A DNA stretch of 64,000 nt from Flavobacterium sp. (GTDB lineage: Bacteria > Bacteroidota > Bacteroidia > Flavobacteriales > Flavobacteriaceae), in NCBI RefSeq assembly GCF_029945805.1, contig NZ_JAQSDH010000052.1, positions 44,770 to 108,769 of the forward strand. The letters are read 5' to 3'. The position numbers were made by a program, and so were the translations under genes. The notes under the pieces are model-generated. The model saw only the letters and a program-made list of their open reading frames with translations, was not told the origin of the DNA and did not search any database. Positions 8,455 to 17,401 of this stretch are shown here, piece by piece; the stretch's first letter is position 1; every line of letters begins with the position of its first letter.

Positions 8455-9855
8455 TCACTTTTTACAAATTTCGCTTATGGCATTCCAAATCCTTTTGGAA
8501 GCTTCCTGCGGTGGATGTTGATTTATTTTTTCAAACCATTTCTGAGCTTTTTTAATCACATTAGCAGCGTCATTACTCATCATTTGGAGAATTTTTTGTT
8601 CCATCTCATCTGGATTATTTATCCAAAAAACGGCTTCATTTGAAGGCATTGATCTAAAATGAATAAAGTTATATATCTTTTTTACAGTCCAATTAGGCAC
8701 TATACCACCGGAAACATCATAATTAATAAAGCCACAAGGTTTATCGAAAGCTACAAAATCAAAAACCATTGAAGAACCCAAATTTATAACGAATTCTGAA
8801 TAATATATGGTATTCATTTGCAAGACTAAATCTTCTTTCGTCGGTAAAATAGTATTCCAAGCTTCCCCTACTTTTTTCCACTGTGGATTTATGCTAGTAA
8901 TTAGATCTTTATATTTTGCTAAAACAGCATCAAATCGGTTAGAGAAATCGACAGGACATCGTCTGAAAATAATTCCTAGATTATATCCTTTTTTGTTAAG
9001 TTCCAGAACTGCATTGGCTAAATCTGCGAGGTAGGTTGGATCATTTGGTGATGTAGTGCTATCGTCACCAGAATAACAAATGTATTTTTTATCACGATCT
9101 AAAGTGTGCTGTTTAAAAAATGCTTCCTTAGAAATTATAACATCTTTTTGAAAATGACCTTCAAACTGTGGAGTACCAGTGACTTTTATTTGATTTTCTG
9201 CAATATAAGGATAGTAAAACTGCAATTCACTTTTCATGTGTTCACTCCAAACAAAATAGAAATCGGTTTCAATAATTTTTGTTCCTTTGGGTAAATTGTC
9301 CCAAGAAAAAATAAACGTTGCTGTTGGAATTCCTAAATCTTGAGCAGCTAAGATGGGTGCCACTCCAAGCATTATTCTTTGATTAGTACAAAATACCATT
9401 CCTGGTTTTTCTTTTTCAAGCGTTGCTAAACTGTCAAAGTACAGTTTGGTTTTTCGCTCTTGTCTTGCAATCGATTTTCTGATTCTTACGAGTCCGTTTT
9501 TAGAATTATTTCTTAGAATTAAAGTACTGACTACAACACTTTTTATAAATTCTTTTAAGCCTCTATTTCGACTTTTAAAGCGATAGTAATCATAAACTTC
9601 ATCTTTTGTTCTTTTGATATTTTGGGATAATTCGATACGCGTTTGAGCAATTTTTAACACATCTGTTAAGGGATGAGCTTTTGCGTATTTTATCGGAATT
9701 TCATTAATGCCTAATTTTCGTAAATCGAACGGCGTATTATTCCAAAATTTAATATCAAATCCTTTCTCAAGTCCAAGTTCATAAAAACTAGTAAAGGCAA
9801 AATTTTTAAGGCCAATACCGTCAGGAAGAAGTATAAGTATTTTATTGTTCTGCAT
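8455..9855 (-). CDS. putative GT-B glycosyltransferase of uncertain family
   Basis: 466 residues with no signal peptide. It begins NNKILILLPDGIGLKNF, a Rossmann-like strand-loop, and its middle holds TFIFSWDNLPKG and FYFVWSEHMKSEL, which resemble the donor-lobe entry of CDP-glycerol/UDP-GlcNAc-2-epimerase-like GT-B folds. A later segment, YYSEFVINLGSSMVFDFVAFDKP, resembles the C-terminal donor-binding loop of that fold. It is the first gene after the neuBCA-asnB set, with a 141-base gap, so it is my best candidate for the enzyme that uses the CMP-nonulosonate. That is inference from position only. Confidence 0.6.
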   Translation of the reverse strand: MQNNKILILLPDGIGLKNFAFTSFYELGLEKGFDIKFWNNTPFDLRKLGINEIPIKYAKAHPLTDVLKIAQTRIELSQNIKRTKDEVYDYYRFKSRNRGLKEFIKSVVVSTLILRNNSKNGLVRIRKSIARQERKTKLYFDSLATLEKEKPGMVFCTNQRIMLGVAPILAAQDLGIPTATFIFSWDNLPKGTKIIETDFYFVWSEHMKSELQFYYPYIAENQIKVTGTPQFEGHFQKDVIISKEAFFKQHTLDRDKKYICYSGDDSTTSPNDPTYLADLANAVLELNKKGYNLGIIFRRCPVDFSNRFDAVLAKYKDLITSINPQWKKVGEAWNTILPTKEDLVLQMNTIYYSEFVINLGSSMVFDFVAFDKPCGFINYDVSGGIVPNWTVKKIYNFIHFRSMPSNEAVFWINNPDEMEQKILQMMSNDAANVIKKAQKWFEKINQHPPQEASKRIWNAISEICKK

Positions 9856-9878
9856 TAAAGAAACTACAATTTAATCGC

Positions 9879-9886
9879 CAAATATA
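9879..9886 (-). promoter_or_regulatory. candidate -7 element upstream of the 8455-9855 gene
   Basis: TATATTTG on the minus strand matches TAnnTTTG and lies 24 bases before the ATG at 9855, inside a 141-base gap. No convincing -33 TTG is present. It could restart transcription after the asparagine synthase gene. Confidence 0.3.
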
Positions 9887-9996
9887 TTGTTTTATTGAGG
9901 AAAATAAAGAATAACTATTGAATAATAAAACTTTACTAAAGACCAATAGTCAAATTTTGCTATTCCAGGAAATCGAGGTTATCGTTTTTCAGAATA

Positions 9997-11691
9997 TTAT
10001 TTTAGTAATTGTGCAGCATTAATCCATTGCCAAATATGAAAACTGCTTTGATTATCTCCGTTAAAAAATAAATTCAGTTCGGTTTCTAATGCTTTCTTAG
10101 TAAACCAGTTATTATCATATAACCTTTCGACTTCTGCCCTAACCCAATCTTTTAAATCTTCCGAAAGCCATTCACGTTGCGGGGTTTGTAACGGACGCTT
10201 TGGCGCTAAAACTAGCTCTTTTTGTAAAAACTGTTCTGCAATTTTACGCAGCATCCATTTTTGAACTCCGTTTTTAATTTTAAAATCGGTTGGACGACTA
10301 AAAACATATTCAACCAATTCATAATCTAAAAACGGCTCACGCAATTCTGTACCATAAAGCATAGAAACTCGATCATTGAAGCGCAAAGCACGCGGAATTT
10401 TAGTGTAAAATAAATCTCTATATTGAAGATTTAATAAATTGTCGTCAAATGGTTTTGGGTAAGCCGCTTTAGTATAACTTCTTGCAAAATCAGCATTTAG
10501 GACATTGCTTCTTAAAGGCGAATTAGTAACACCTTGAATAGTATTTTGAGAATTATTGATGTAATAATCATATCCAGCCCATGCTTCATCTGAACCTTGA
10601 CCATCAAGCAATACTTTTACTCCTTTTTGTCTTGCCGATTGAAATAATTTAGCATACGCAATCGTTGGAATCCCACCATAAGGTTCCATTTGGTGTTGTG
10701 CCATTTGTAATGAAAGTTCGGGAACTTCATTTGCAGAAAGAGCGCAAACATTAAGGTGAAATGGTCTATTTTCCAACATAGACTTCACCCATTTCAGTTC
10801 ATCATATCGGTCGTCATTGGTTATAAAAGTAAATGCTTCAACGGTTGATTTGTCAATATTCTGCTGATCAATCAAGGCTAATAACGTACTCGAATCGAGA
10901 CCTCCGCTAAGATTAAATCCTATTGGAACATCCGCTCTGAAACGTAAATTAATCGCTTTTAAAAGTAGATGGGTAATATATTCTTCTTCGTTTTTATCAA
11001 ATTGGTTGAATAACAACTTAGTTCTGTTTTCAAACGAATACCATTTTTCAATTTGAAGTGAACTATTGTGTAGCGTTAAGTAATGACCTCCTGGCAACTG
11101 TTGTATATTTTGCCAAAAAGTTTCATTGGGCATACCGTAACTGCCTTCCAAAAAAAAACTACCCCAAACCTTTTCGTTAGGAACTTTTCTAACGCCACTC
11201 TCTAAAATGGTTTTAATTTCGGAAGCAAAATAAAAATTCGCATGATCAAAAAAGTAATAGAACGGTTTTACGCCAAAGCGGTCGCGAGCTGCAAAAAGGG
11301 ATTGCGCTTTTTTGTCCCAAATGGCAAAAGCAAACATTCCGTTAAATTTATCTAGACATTTGTTGCCCCATTCTTTATAGGCATTCAGCAACACTTCCGT
11401 GTCAGATTGCGTTTTGAATTGATATTTAGACTGAAGTTCTTTTTTTAACTCAATATAATTGTAAATCTCACCATTGTAAACCAGCACAAAATTGCCGCAA
11501 TCACTTGTAAAAGGCTGGTTTGCATTGCTTGACAAGTCGATTATACTCAACCGATTATGACCAAGCGCAATTTTATTAGGTTCTAAAAAAAAATCCATAA
11601 AATCTGGACCTCGGTGCTTTTGCGCTTCCAGCATTTGACTAATACTTTGTTTTTGAGCATTTGAACCAATAATTCCTGCAATTCCACACAT
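9997..11691 (-). CDS. asnB: glutamine-dependent asparagine synthase-like amidotransferase
   Basis: 564 residues from the ATG at 11689-11691. This start puts Cys at position 2 (MCGIAGIIGS), which must be the N-terminal nucleophile of the class-II glutaminase domain. A longer in-frame start at 11760 would bury this Cys and overlap neuA by 68 bases, so I reject it. The synthase domain has the PP-loop SGGLDSSTLLAL near residue 258. With the short start the gene lies 1 base after neuA. Within glycan loci such proteins often amidate a carboxyl group rather than make free asparagine. The nonulosonate made by the neighbouring genes has a carboxyl, so it is a plausible target, by inference. Confidence 0.88.
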   Translation of the reverse strand: MCGIAGIIGSNAQKQSISQMLEAQKHRGPDFMDFFLEPNKIALGHNRLSIIDLSSNANQPFTSDCGNFVLVYNGEIYNYIELKKELQSKYQFKTQSDTEVLLNAYKEWGNKCLDKFNGMFAFAIWDKKAQSLFAARDRFGVKPFYYFFDHANFYFASEIKTILESGVRKVPNEKVWGSFFLEGSYGMPNETFWQNIQQLPGGHYLTLHNSSLQIEKWYSFENRTKLLFNQFDKNEEEYITHLLLKAINLRFRADVPIGFNLSGGLDSSTLLALIDQQNIDKSTVEAFTFITNDDRYDELKWVKSMLENRPFHLNVCALSANEVPELSLQMAQHQMEPYGGIPTIAYAKLFQSARQKGVKVLLDGQGSDEAWAGYDYYINNSQNTIQGVTNSPLRSNVLNADFARSYTKAAYPKPFDDNLLNLQYRDLFYTKIPRALRFNDRVSMLYGTELREPFLDYELVEYVFSRPTDFKIKNGVQKWMLRKIAEQFLQKELVLAPKRPLQTPQREWLSEDLKDWVRAEVERLYDNNWFTKKALETELNLFFNGDNQSSFHIWQWINAAQLLK

Positions 11692-11692
11692 C

Positions 11693-12388
11693 TTACCAGT
11701 TGATTTGAGTGAGTATTTTTTCGGCAGTTTCCCAATCTTCCATGGTATCAATATTGACATGGAATTTAGGATTACTTTCTATAAAAGCGATGGATTTCCC
11801 GTAAAGGGAACCATTTTTAATCACTTCCGTTTTGGTAATATAAATTGATCCATCACGGTGAAACGCTTTAGGTAAATCTTGTCTTCTCGAAATTATTTGT
11901 TGCTCTCCAGTAGCCATTTTCAAAAAGCCATTTTCATTTTCTTCAAAGGCCCAATGTGGATTATATTCGTGAGGAATTTCCAAAACGCTTACCAAGCTAT
12001 CAGCGCTGGAACGAATAAACCTTTCTATAGCTTTATCAATGCTGCCTTTTTCCCTAAACGGATTAGTAGGTTGTAACAAACAAACTGCATCAAAAAATAG
12101 ATGCTGCGATTCGAAGTAAGCAATAGCGTGTTGGACTACTTCAAGCGATGTTGAAGTATCTTGAGCTAATGCTGCAGGTCTTAAAAATGGAGGTTTATAA
12201 CCACAAATCTCAGCAAGAATGGCAATTTCTTGATCGTCGGTTGAAACAAGTGTTTGCGTTAGTAATTTAGAATCTTTAGCTGCATTTATCGTGTATTCAA
12301 TCAAAGGCAATTTGCCCAAAAGTTTACTATTCTTTTTGGGAACCCCTTTTGAACCACCACGTGCGGGAATTACAGCTAAAAATCTCAT
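11693..12388 (-). CDS. neuA: CMP-nonulosonate (acylneuraminate) cytidylyltransferase
   Basis: 231 residues. The CTP-binding motif IPARGGSKGVPKKN at residues 7-20 is diagnostic. It is followed by PLIEYTINAA and the VSTDDQEIA strand, and LLQPTNPFRE near residue 103 is the sugar/metal region of this family. It activates a 9-carbon keto-acid sugar to its CMP form in the cytoplasm. It sits with neuB and neuC. The family covers sialic, legionaminic and pseudaminic acids, so the exact substrate is open. Confidence 0.9.
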   Translation of the reverse strand: MRFLAVIPARGGSKGVPKKNSKLLGKLPLIEYTINAAKDSKLLTQTLVSTDDQEIAILAEICGYKPPFLRPAALAQDTSTSLEVVQHAIAYFESQHLFFDAVCLLQPTNPFREKGSIDKAIERFIRSSADSLVSVLEIPHEYNPHWAFEENENGFLKMATGEQQIISRRQDLPKAFHRDGSIYITKTEVIKNGSLYGKSIAFIESNPKFHVNIDTMEDWETAEKILTQINW

Positions 12389-12390
12389 AA

Positions 12391-13020
12391 TTAGTTTTTA
12401 AAATTTCTATATTTTCTTTTCAAATAAGTTCTTATTTTTTCAATGAAGTAAAATAATTTCATTTTGTTATTTGGATAGGGAAATATTAATTGACCTCCTC
12501 CACTCCAGTTTTCAGCCGAAAAAGGTCCGTAATTTGGATTTTTGTAATTACTTATCATTTCCGTATGCAAGACAGTTTGAAAAAGTGATTTCAACATTTT
12601 CAACTGAAGTGATCTTCCACCTTCAATAAAAATTACAGAATTCTCCGTACACATTCTTTTTACTTCTTCCAACGACTCATCTGTTCCATCTATAATAATT
12701 AAATCATACGTTTTACCTTCAGGAATTTGAGACAAATCAGCATATAAACTGATTCGATTAATTTGTGCTATATTTTTTTGGATGGCATTCAAACAAAATT
12801 CATTTGCTTCTGTTGCAGTGTATTCTATAGTTGGTGAATATTCTAAAATTGCATCGGCTATGCATCCAATTCCGATTCCAACTTCTAATACATTTTTTAT
12901 TTTAAACGTTTCAATTAACCCTAAAATGCATTTGAGTGCGTATTCATTTGCTATATTTTGATTCCCATCAATAGATGAAAATTTAGAATAAGTTTCTTCT
13001 GCTTTTTTATTTAAATCCAT
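12391..13020 (-). CDS. class I SAM-dependent methyltransferase-like protein
   Basis: 209 residues. VLEVGIGIGCIADAI near residue 40 is motif I, and TATEANEFCL is the acidic end of the second strand. The LIIIDGTDESLEEVK region near 110 resembles the D-G motif of O-methyltransferases. The C-terminal ~50 residues are basic (KMKLFYFIEKIRTYLKRKYRN). It lies between neuC and neuA with 3- and 2-base spacers, so it probably modifies the nonulosonate or a partner sugar. Confidence 0.72.
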   Translation of the reverse strand: MDLNKKAEETYSKFSSIDGNQNIANEYALKCILGLIETFKIKNVLEVGIGIGCIADAILEYSPTIEYTATEANEFCLNAIQKNIAQINRISLYADLSQIPEGKTYDLIIIDGTDESLEEVKRMCTENSVIFIEGGRSLQLKMLKSLFQTVLHTEMISNYKNPNYGPFSAENWSGGGQLIFPYPNNKMKLFYFIEKIRTYLKRKYRNFKN

Positions 13021-13023
13021 ATC

Positions 13024-14184
13024 TTAATAGGTAATTGTTTTATGAAATTGAAGTGGTAATTCTTTTAATAATTTAGCAATGTTTTTTCCTGCATTTCCTC
13101 CGCCATACACATCCGATGTTATTCTTTTATTTTCTTTACTAAGCATTTCAACGGCATTTATAATAGCTATTTCTTCGTAGTCGACATCTACAACATTTCC
13201 GCCTCTATCACGACGATTTTGACGCGAACCAATATTGACAACAGGAACACCTAAATATGCACATTCGCGAATTCCCACACTGGAATTTCCAATTAAACAA
13301 AGGGAATTATTTAATAAATTTAGAAAATCATCACCTTCCATATTTTTGAAAAAATGAATATTTTCCATCTTAAATTTTTCACGGAAAGAGCGAATTCCCG
13401 AAGAAGTTCCATCGGCTCCTGCATCCACATTTGGCCAAAACCATAGCGTAGGTTTATTTAATTTCTGAATGGCTCTTAAAGTCGATTCGATATGTTTTCT
13501 TGAATCCTGATATTCATTCGTTACAGGATGCTGCATTACAACAATATATCCGTTACTCAAATCAGGTTGTGAGCCTACTCCACCGTATTTTTCATAAGGA
13601 TTGAAAGTCAGTTTCGTGTTTTTGGCCACTTCTTGAGCGATATCAATTGAAGGACATCCTGTATTAAAAACCATATTCGGATTTTCACCTAATTGGATTA
13701 CTCTTTTTTTGGCATTTTCAGAAGCTACAAAATGATAATCTGCTAATTTGGTAATGGAATGGCGTACTTTTTCATCAATATTTCCAGTTACTTCACCGCC
13801 CTGAATGTGAGCCAAAGGAATGTTCATATAGGAAGCCGAAATAGCGGTTGCCATCGTTTCAAAACGGTCAGCAACGGTCACTACAATATCTGGACGAAGA
13901 TTATCAAAAACAGTGGATAATTCAAGAATTCCAATTCCCGTAGTTTTTGCAGCAGCAGTTAGATTTTCACCTTCCAATACATTGAACACTTTCGCCGCAA
14001 TTTCAAATCCGTCTTTTTCGATGTAGTTCACAGCACTTCCATATCGTTCAAGCAAGGCAGAGGCCGCAATGATAAGCTGTAACTCCAACTCGGGATGATT
14101 TTTAATCGCAGTTAAAACGGTTTTAACGCGACTGTAGGATGGTCTGGCTGTAATAACAACAGCTATTTTTCTTTGTGTATTCAT
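13024..14184 (-). CDS. neuC: UDP-N-acetylglucosamine 2-epimerase, hydrolysing (NeuC type)
   Basis: 386 residues. The start has TARPSYSRVKTVLTAI and the active-site acids lie in IQGGEVTGNIDEKVRHSITK near residue 130. GNSSVGIRECAYLGVPVVNIG near 290 is the UDP-binding loop. NeuC-type enzymes hydrolyse UDP-GlcNAc to ManNAc, the first step toward Neu5Ac. Related LegG enzymes work on UDP-diNAcBac. Because a UDP-diNAcBac-like gene set is also in this window, either substrate is possible. The ATG overlaps the neuB stop (ATGA). Confidence 0.88.
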   Translation of the reverse strand: MNTQRKIAVVITARPSYSRVKTVLTAIKNHPELELQLIIAASALLERYGSAVNYIEKDGFEIAAKVFNVLEGENLTAAAKTTGIGILELSTVFDNLRPDIVVTVADRFETMATAISASYMNIPLAHIQGGEVTGNIDEKVRHSITKLADYHFVASENAKKRVIQLGENPNMVFNTGCPSIDIAQEVAKNTKLTFNPYEKYGGVGSQPDLSNGYIVVMQHPVTNEYQDSRKHIESTLRAIQKLNKPTLWFWPNVDAGADGTSSGIRSFREKFKMENIHFFKNMEGDDFLNLLNNSLCLIGNSSVGIRECAYLGVPVVNIGSRQNRRDRGGNVVDVDYEEIAIINAVEMLSKENKRITSDVYGGGNAGKNIAKLLKELPLQFHKTITY

Positions 14185-15188
14185 TCTAAATCATCTTCAT
14201 TTAAAAAATCCCACTTCGTTTTATTATTGGTCAGTTTTTTACCAATCACATTTTTAAACTGCTTTGCAGAAATTCCAAAACCGCTGGGTTTTTTACTTTC
14301 TAAATCGTCGAAAGTAATAATATGTCCTTTTGGCAACTCTTTATTTATGGCTAATGATTTTTCAAAAATAGCTTTCAACTCTTTGAAATTCTCATTCGTA
14401 TTCTTGTCAATAGGATTATTTTGGGCACAATGGATTTTATTTACCGCTTCCACTAGTAGTTTGGTTTGCATTATAGTCAATGAAGCTGCTGTATCTGGTC
14501 CAAACATTTCTTTGTGGAACACTACGTGAAATTCTAAAATTGCTGCACCAAGTGCAACGGCAGCAATTCCTGTGGACACCCAAGACGAGTGATCCGAAAA
14601 ACCTACAGGAACTTTATAACGCTCTTTCAATTCCTGGATTACATTCAATCCGTATTGTTCTGGTTGCGTTGGATAAGCCGTCGTGCATTGCAAAATAGAA
14701 AATTTGGTATTTTTACCTTTCAGGAAGTTGACCGTTTCATCTAATTCAGAATAATTACTCATTCCTGAGGAGATGATTATAGGTTTTCCTGTTTGCGTGA
14801 CTTTTTCTAAAAGCAATAAATTCATTACTTCTCCCGAGCCAATTTTATATGTATGAACTCCAACTTCTTCTAACCAATCAACCGCCATATTACTAAAAGG
14901 GGAACAGATAAAATCCAAACCAACTTCGTCACAATGCTGTTTAATTTGTTTCCATTGTTCGATCGTAAATTCCATGCGTTTCCAATACTCGTAACGCGTA
15001 GCATCTTCTTTAGAAAATTTAATTCGAAACGGTTCATGGATGCTACTTTCGGCTTCGGCAATGTGCATTTGAAATTTAATCGCTTGAACACCAGTTTTTG
15101 CAACGGCATCAATATAAGAATGCAGAATTCCCAAACTTCCATCATGAGCTTGAGCAATTTCGGCTATTAAATAGGGTTTGTTATTCAT
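14181..15188 (-). CDS. neuB: N-acetylneuraminate synthase-family enzyme (NeuB)
   Basis: 335 residues with a TIM-barrel synthase part and a C-terminal SAF/antifreeze-like domain (from about residue 275, LPKGHIITFDDLESKKPSGF). It condenses phosphoenolpyruvate with a C6 sugar. The metal-site histidines are in GFSDHSSW near residue 198 and LEFHVVFHKEMFGPD near 219. The N-terminal signature is AEIAQAHDGSLG rather than the usual NHNG of NeuB, which points to a divergent clade. It heads the neuB-neuC-methyltransferase-neuA-asnB run, with a 64-base spacer from the upstream glycosyltransferase. Confidence 0.88.
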   Translation of the reverse strand: MNNKPYLIAEIAQAHDGSLGILHSYIDAVAKTGVQAIKFQMHIAEAESSIHEPFRIKFSKEDATRYEYWKRMEFTIEQWKQIKQHCDEVGLDFICSPFSNMAVDWLEEVGVHTYKIGSGEVMNLLLLEKVTQTGKPIIISSGMSNYSELDETVNFLKGKNTKFSILQCTTAYPTQPEQYGLNVIQELKERYKVPVGFSDHSSWVSTGIAAVALGAAILEFHVVFHKEMFGPDTAASLTIMQTKLLVEAVNKIHCAQNNPIDKNTNENFKELKAIFEKSLAINKELPKGHIITFDDLESKKPSGFGISAKQFKNVIGKKLTNNKTKWDFLNEDDLE

Positions 15189-15252
15189 TTTTAAATATTG
15201 AGAAAGCAGTAAAAATAACGAATTCGAATTTTTGAAAAGGCTTTTGGAGAAA

Positions 15253-16458
15253 TTAATTTGATAAAATTTCGTTTACTGATTTTGCGAAATTTTCATCGCT
15301 AAAAAAATCGCCAAAAGGAAAGACTTCTTCGTTTGTTTCTAACCGATTTAAGATTAGATTCTCTAGCTTCGTTTTTATTTCAAGTTTATCGTTGCTATTT
15401 GCAATAAATCTAGCATCCGTGATGATATTTCTGAGTTCGCTTCTTTCTGGTGAAAGCGAGAATATTGGTTTTTTTAATGCCGACAGAAAAGGTGCTTTGC
15501 CTACTAAGATATTACAGTATAAAGGGCCATTTTCTAAAATTACATTGATGTCGGCGCAATATTTTTGTTCAAAACACGAATTTGAAAAATTTAAGGTTTC
15601 CAAAATAATTATGTTTGAAATTTGCTCATATTTTTTAGCTAGTTGTTTCAAATTGACTCCTTTTAATCGAAGTACAAATTCAGTATTTTCTTTATAAATA
15701 GAATTACTTTCAACTAGTTCTTTATAAGCATCAAGAAGAATTTCTATATTTCTTCCAAATTGAATTGCGCCATGATACAAAATGGTCATTTTTTTATTCT
15801 TTTGGACTATTTGTTTATTGTCGCTTAAATCAAATACACCTTCAACGTATTGGTGTGGAAGCGTAAAAAATTTCTTTTTGGTTCCATATAAAAACTCCAA
15901 ATCATTTGACATATAATGAGCCGAACTCGTGCACGTTTTAGCTTGAGAAACCACATTATACATTTCTTTCATTTGATACATCTGAAGATTTGTCAACTTT
16001 TTATTAGAACCGACATACCAAAATAGCGGATAAGGATCGTGAAAATTAACGATGGCTTTTTTTAGAATTGGTAAATCTTTTGAGCCTAATATCGTTTCAT
16101 GGGCTAAACCAGCACTTCTAATAAAGATATGATCGTACTTTTTATAATCAATTTTTGAAATGTGATGCGCATACAATTTGTTGATATGATCCAGATTCAA
16201 TGACCTATGAAAAACCCTCCAATGGAATTTGTTAGCGAGAACTTTGTAGAACGGAACTTTAGTTTTAATTAGATGCGATTCAATAGAATTAACAGGTAGT
16301 AAATGCAATTGATCGTCACTATCAACCGTTTTTAGATACACTACATCAATTATGGAGTTGGGATACGCTACTCTTAATTTTGCCAAAAAAGACCGAGAAA
16401 TTATTCCTTGACTAGTTCCTGAAACTCTTAAATCTTGCTCAACAATTAGAAACTTCAT
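15253..16458 (-). CDS. GT4-like glycosyltransferase
   Basis: 401 residues. The start (MKFLIVEQDLRVSGTSQGII) and ILYHGAIQFGRNIEILLDAYKEL near residue 225 are the two Rossmann starts of a GT-B protein. The C-terminal donor loop is weak: no clean E-x7-E, only ILENGPLYCNILVGKAPFLS near 315. It sits upstream of neuB by 64 bases and follows a GT2 gene by 7. It probably joins a sugar to the O-antigen repeat. Confidence 0.68.
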   Translation of the reverse strand: MKFLIVEQDLRVSGTSQGIISRSFLAKLRVAYPNSIIDVVYLKTVDSDDQLHLLPVNSIESHLIKTKVPFYKVLANKFHWRVFHRSLNLDHINKLYAHHISKIDYKKYDHIFIRSAGLAHETILGSKDLPILKKAIVNFHDPYPLFWYVGSNKKLTNLQMYQMKEMYNVVSQAKTCTSSAHYMSNDLEFLYGTKKKFFTLPHQYVEGVFDLSDNKQIVQKNKKMTILYHGAIQFGRNIEILLDAYKELVESNSIYKENTEFVLRLKGVNLKQLAKKYEQISNIIILETLNFSNSCFEQKYCADINVILENGPLYCNILVGKAPFLSALKKPIFSLSPERSELRNIITDARFIANSNDKLEIKTKLENLILNRLETNEEVFPFGDFFSDENFAKSVNEILSN

Positions 16459-16465
16459 TGTGTTT

Positions 16466-17401
16466 TTATTTTTTTAATAACTTCTTTTTAATTCGATATA
16501 CTGGTTTTTTTATTCCCCAAAAATTATACAAAACAACCCATTTAATCCTTTGAAAAGTTGATAATTCCAAAGATGTGATTATTTTTTTTGATAAACTAAA
16601 TTCTTTAAAATTAAGTGCCACTAGCAAGAAGTATCGAATAATAGAATTGGACAGTAAATTTTTATCTTTTAGATTTTCAATGACATTCAAAATGGCGTCC
16701 ACATACGATTTACGTCGTATTGGATTATCATTATAAAATTCACCTGTGTTGGAATTTTGATGTTTTCTTCCGTAGAACAGACATTTATCAATAGATATTC
16801 CGTTGTAACCCGAAGACACTATTCTGGAATATAGTTCCCATTCTTCTGCATACATTAAGGTTTCGATAAACCTATTTTTTTCGAAACATTCTTTCTTCCA
16901 CATTACGGCACAAGAATTAAATGGAAGTTCATTTTTTAGCATTTTTTCAACATCATTCTTATCTATACTAAAAGTAGTGTATTGCTTTGAATAATCAAAT
17001 TTATAGTCAAAATCATCAAAAAACACCTCTCGAATATAGCGACAGAAATAAATAGTATTATCCGTTAATTCTTTAACACAAAGCTCTAAATTTTGTGGAT
17101 GAGGAATATCATCATCATCAAAAAAAATAATACAATCGCCTTGGGCTAAATCTATTCCAAAATTTCGACAGCCTGGTAATCCTTTTATGTACTTATCAGT
17201 TCGTTTGTAAAAGTTAAATCTACTATCTTTCTCTAAGAGTGGTGTTATAACTTCTAGAGTATTATCGGAACCACCATCATCAATAATGATACATTCCCAA
17301 CTATCAAACGTTTGATTTTGTATCGCTAGTAGGGATTCTACAATGTAATCTGCCCTATTGTAGGTTGCCATTATTATAGACACTTTAGGTGCACTCATCA
17401 T
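16466..17401 (-). CDS. GT2-family glycosyltransferase
   Basis: 311 residues. GT2 fold from the start (VSIIMATYNRADYIVESLLA), DGGSDNT near residue 44 and the metal-binding FFDDDDIPHPQNLE near 95. An acidic YAEEWELYSRI near 190 fits the catalytic base loop. The start codons of two adjacent methionines are possible; either way the ATG shares one base with the upstream stop (TGATG). Confidence 0.88.
   Translation of the reverse strand: MMSAPKVSIIMATYNRADYIVESLLAIQNQTFDSWECIIIDDGGSDNTLEVITPLLEKDSRFNFYKRTDKYIKGLPGCRNFGIDLAQGDCIIFFDDDDIPHPQNLELCVKELTDNTIYFCRYIREVFFDDFDYKFDYSKQYTTFSIDKNDVEKMLKNELPFNSCAVMWKKECFEKNRFIETLMYAEEWELYSRIVSSGYNGISIDKCLFYGRKHQNSNTGEFYNDNPIRRKSYVDAILNVIENLKDKNLLSNSIIRYFLLVALNFKEFSLSKKIITSLELSTFQRIKWVVLYNFWGIKKPVYRIKKKLLKK

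Noticed and set aside
11692..11760. A longer in-frame start for the asparagine synthase gene at 11760
   Set aside because: It would remove Cys from position 2, where the glutaminase nucleophile must be after Met removal, and would overlap neuA.
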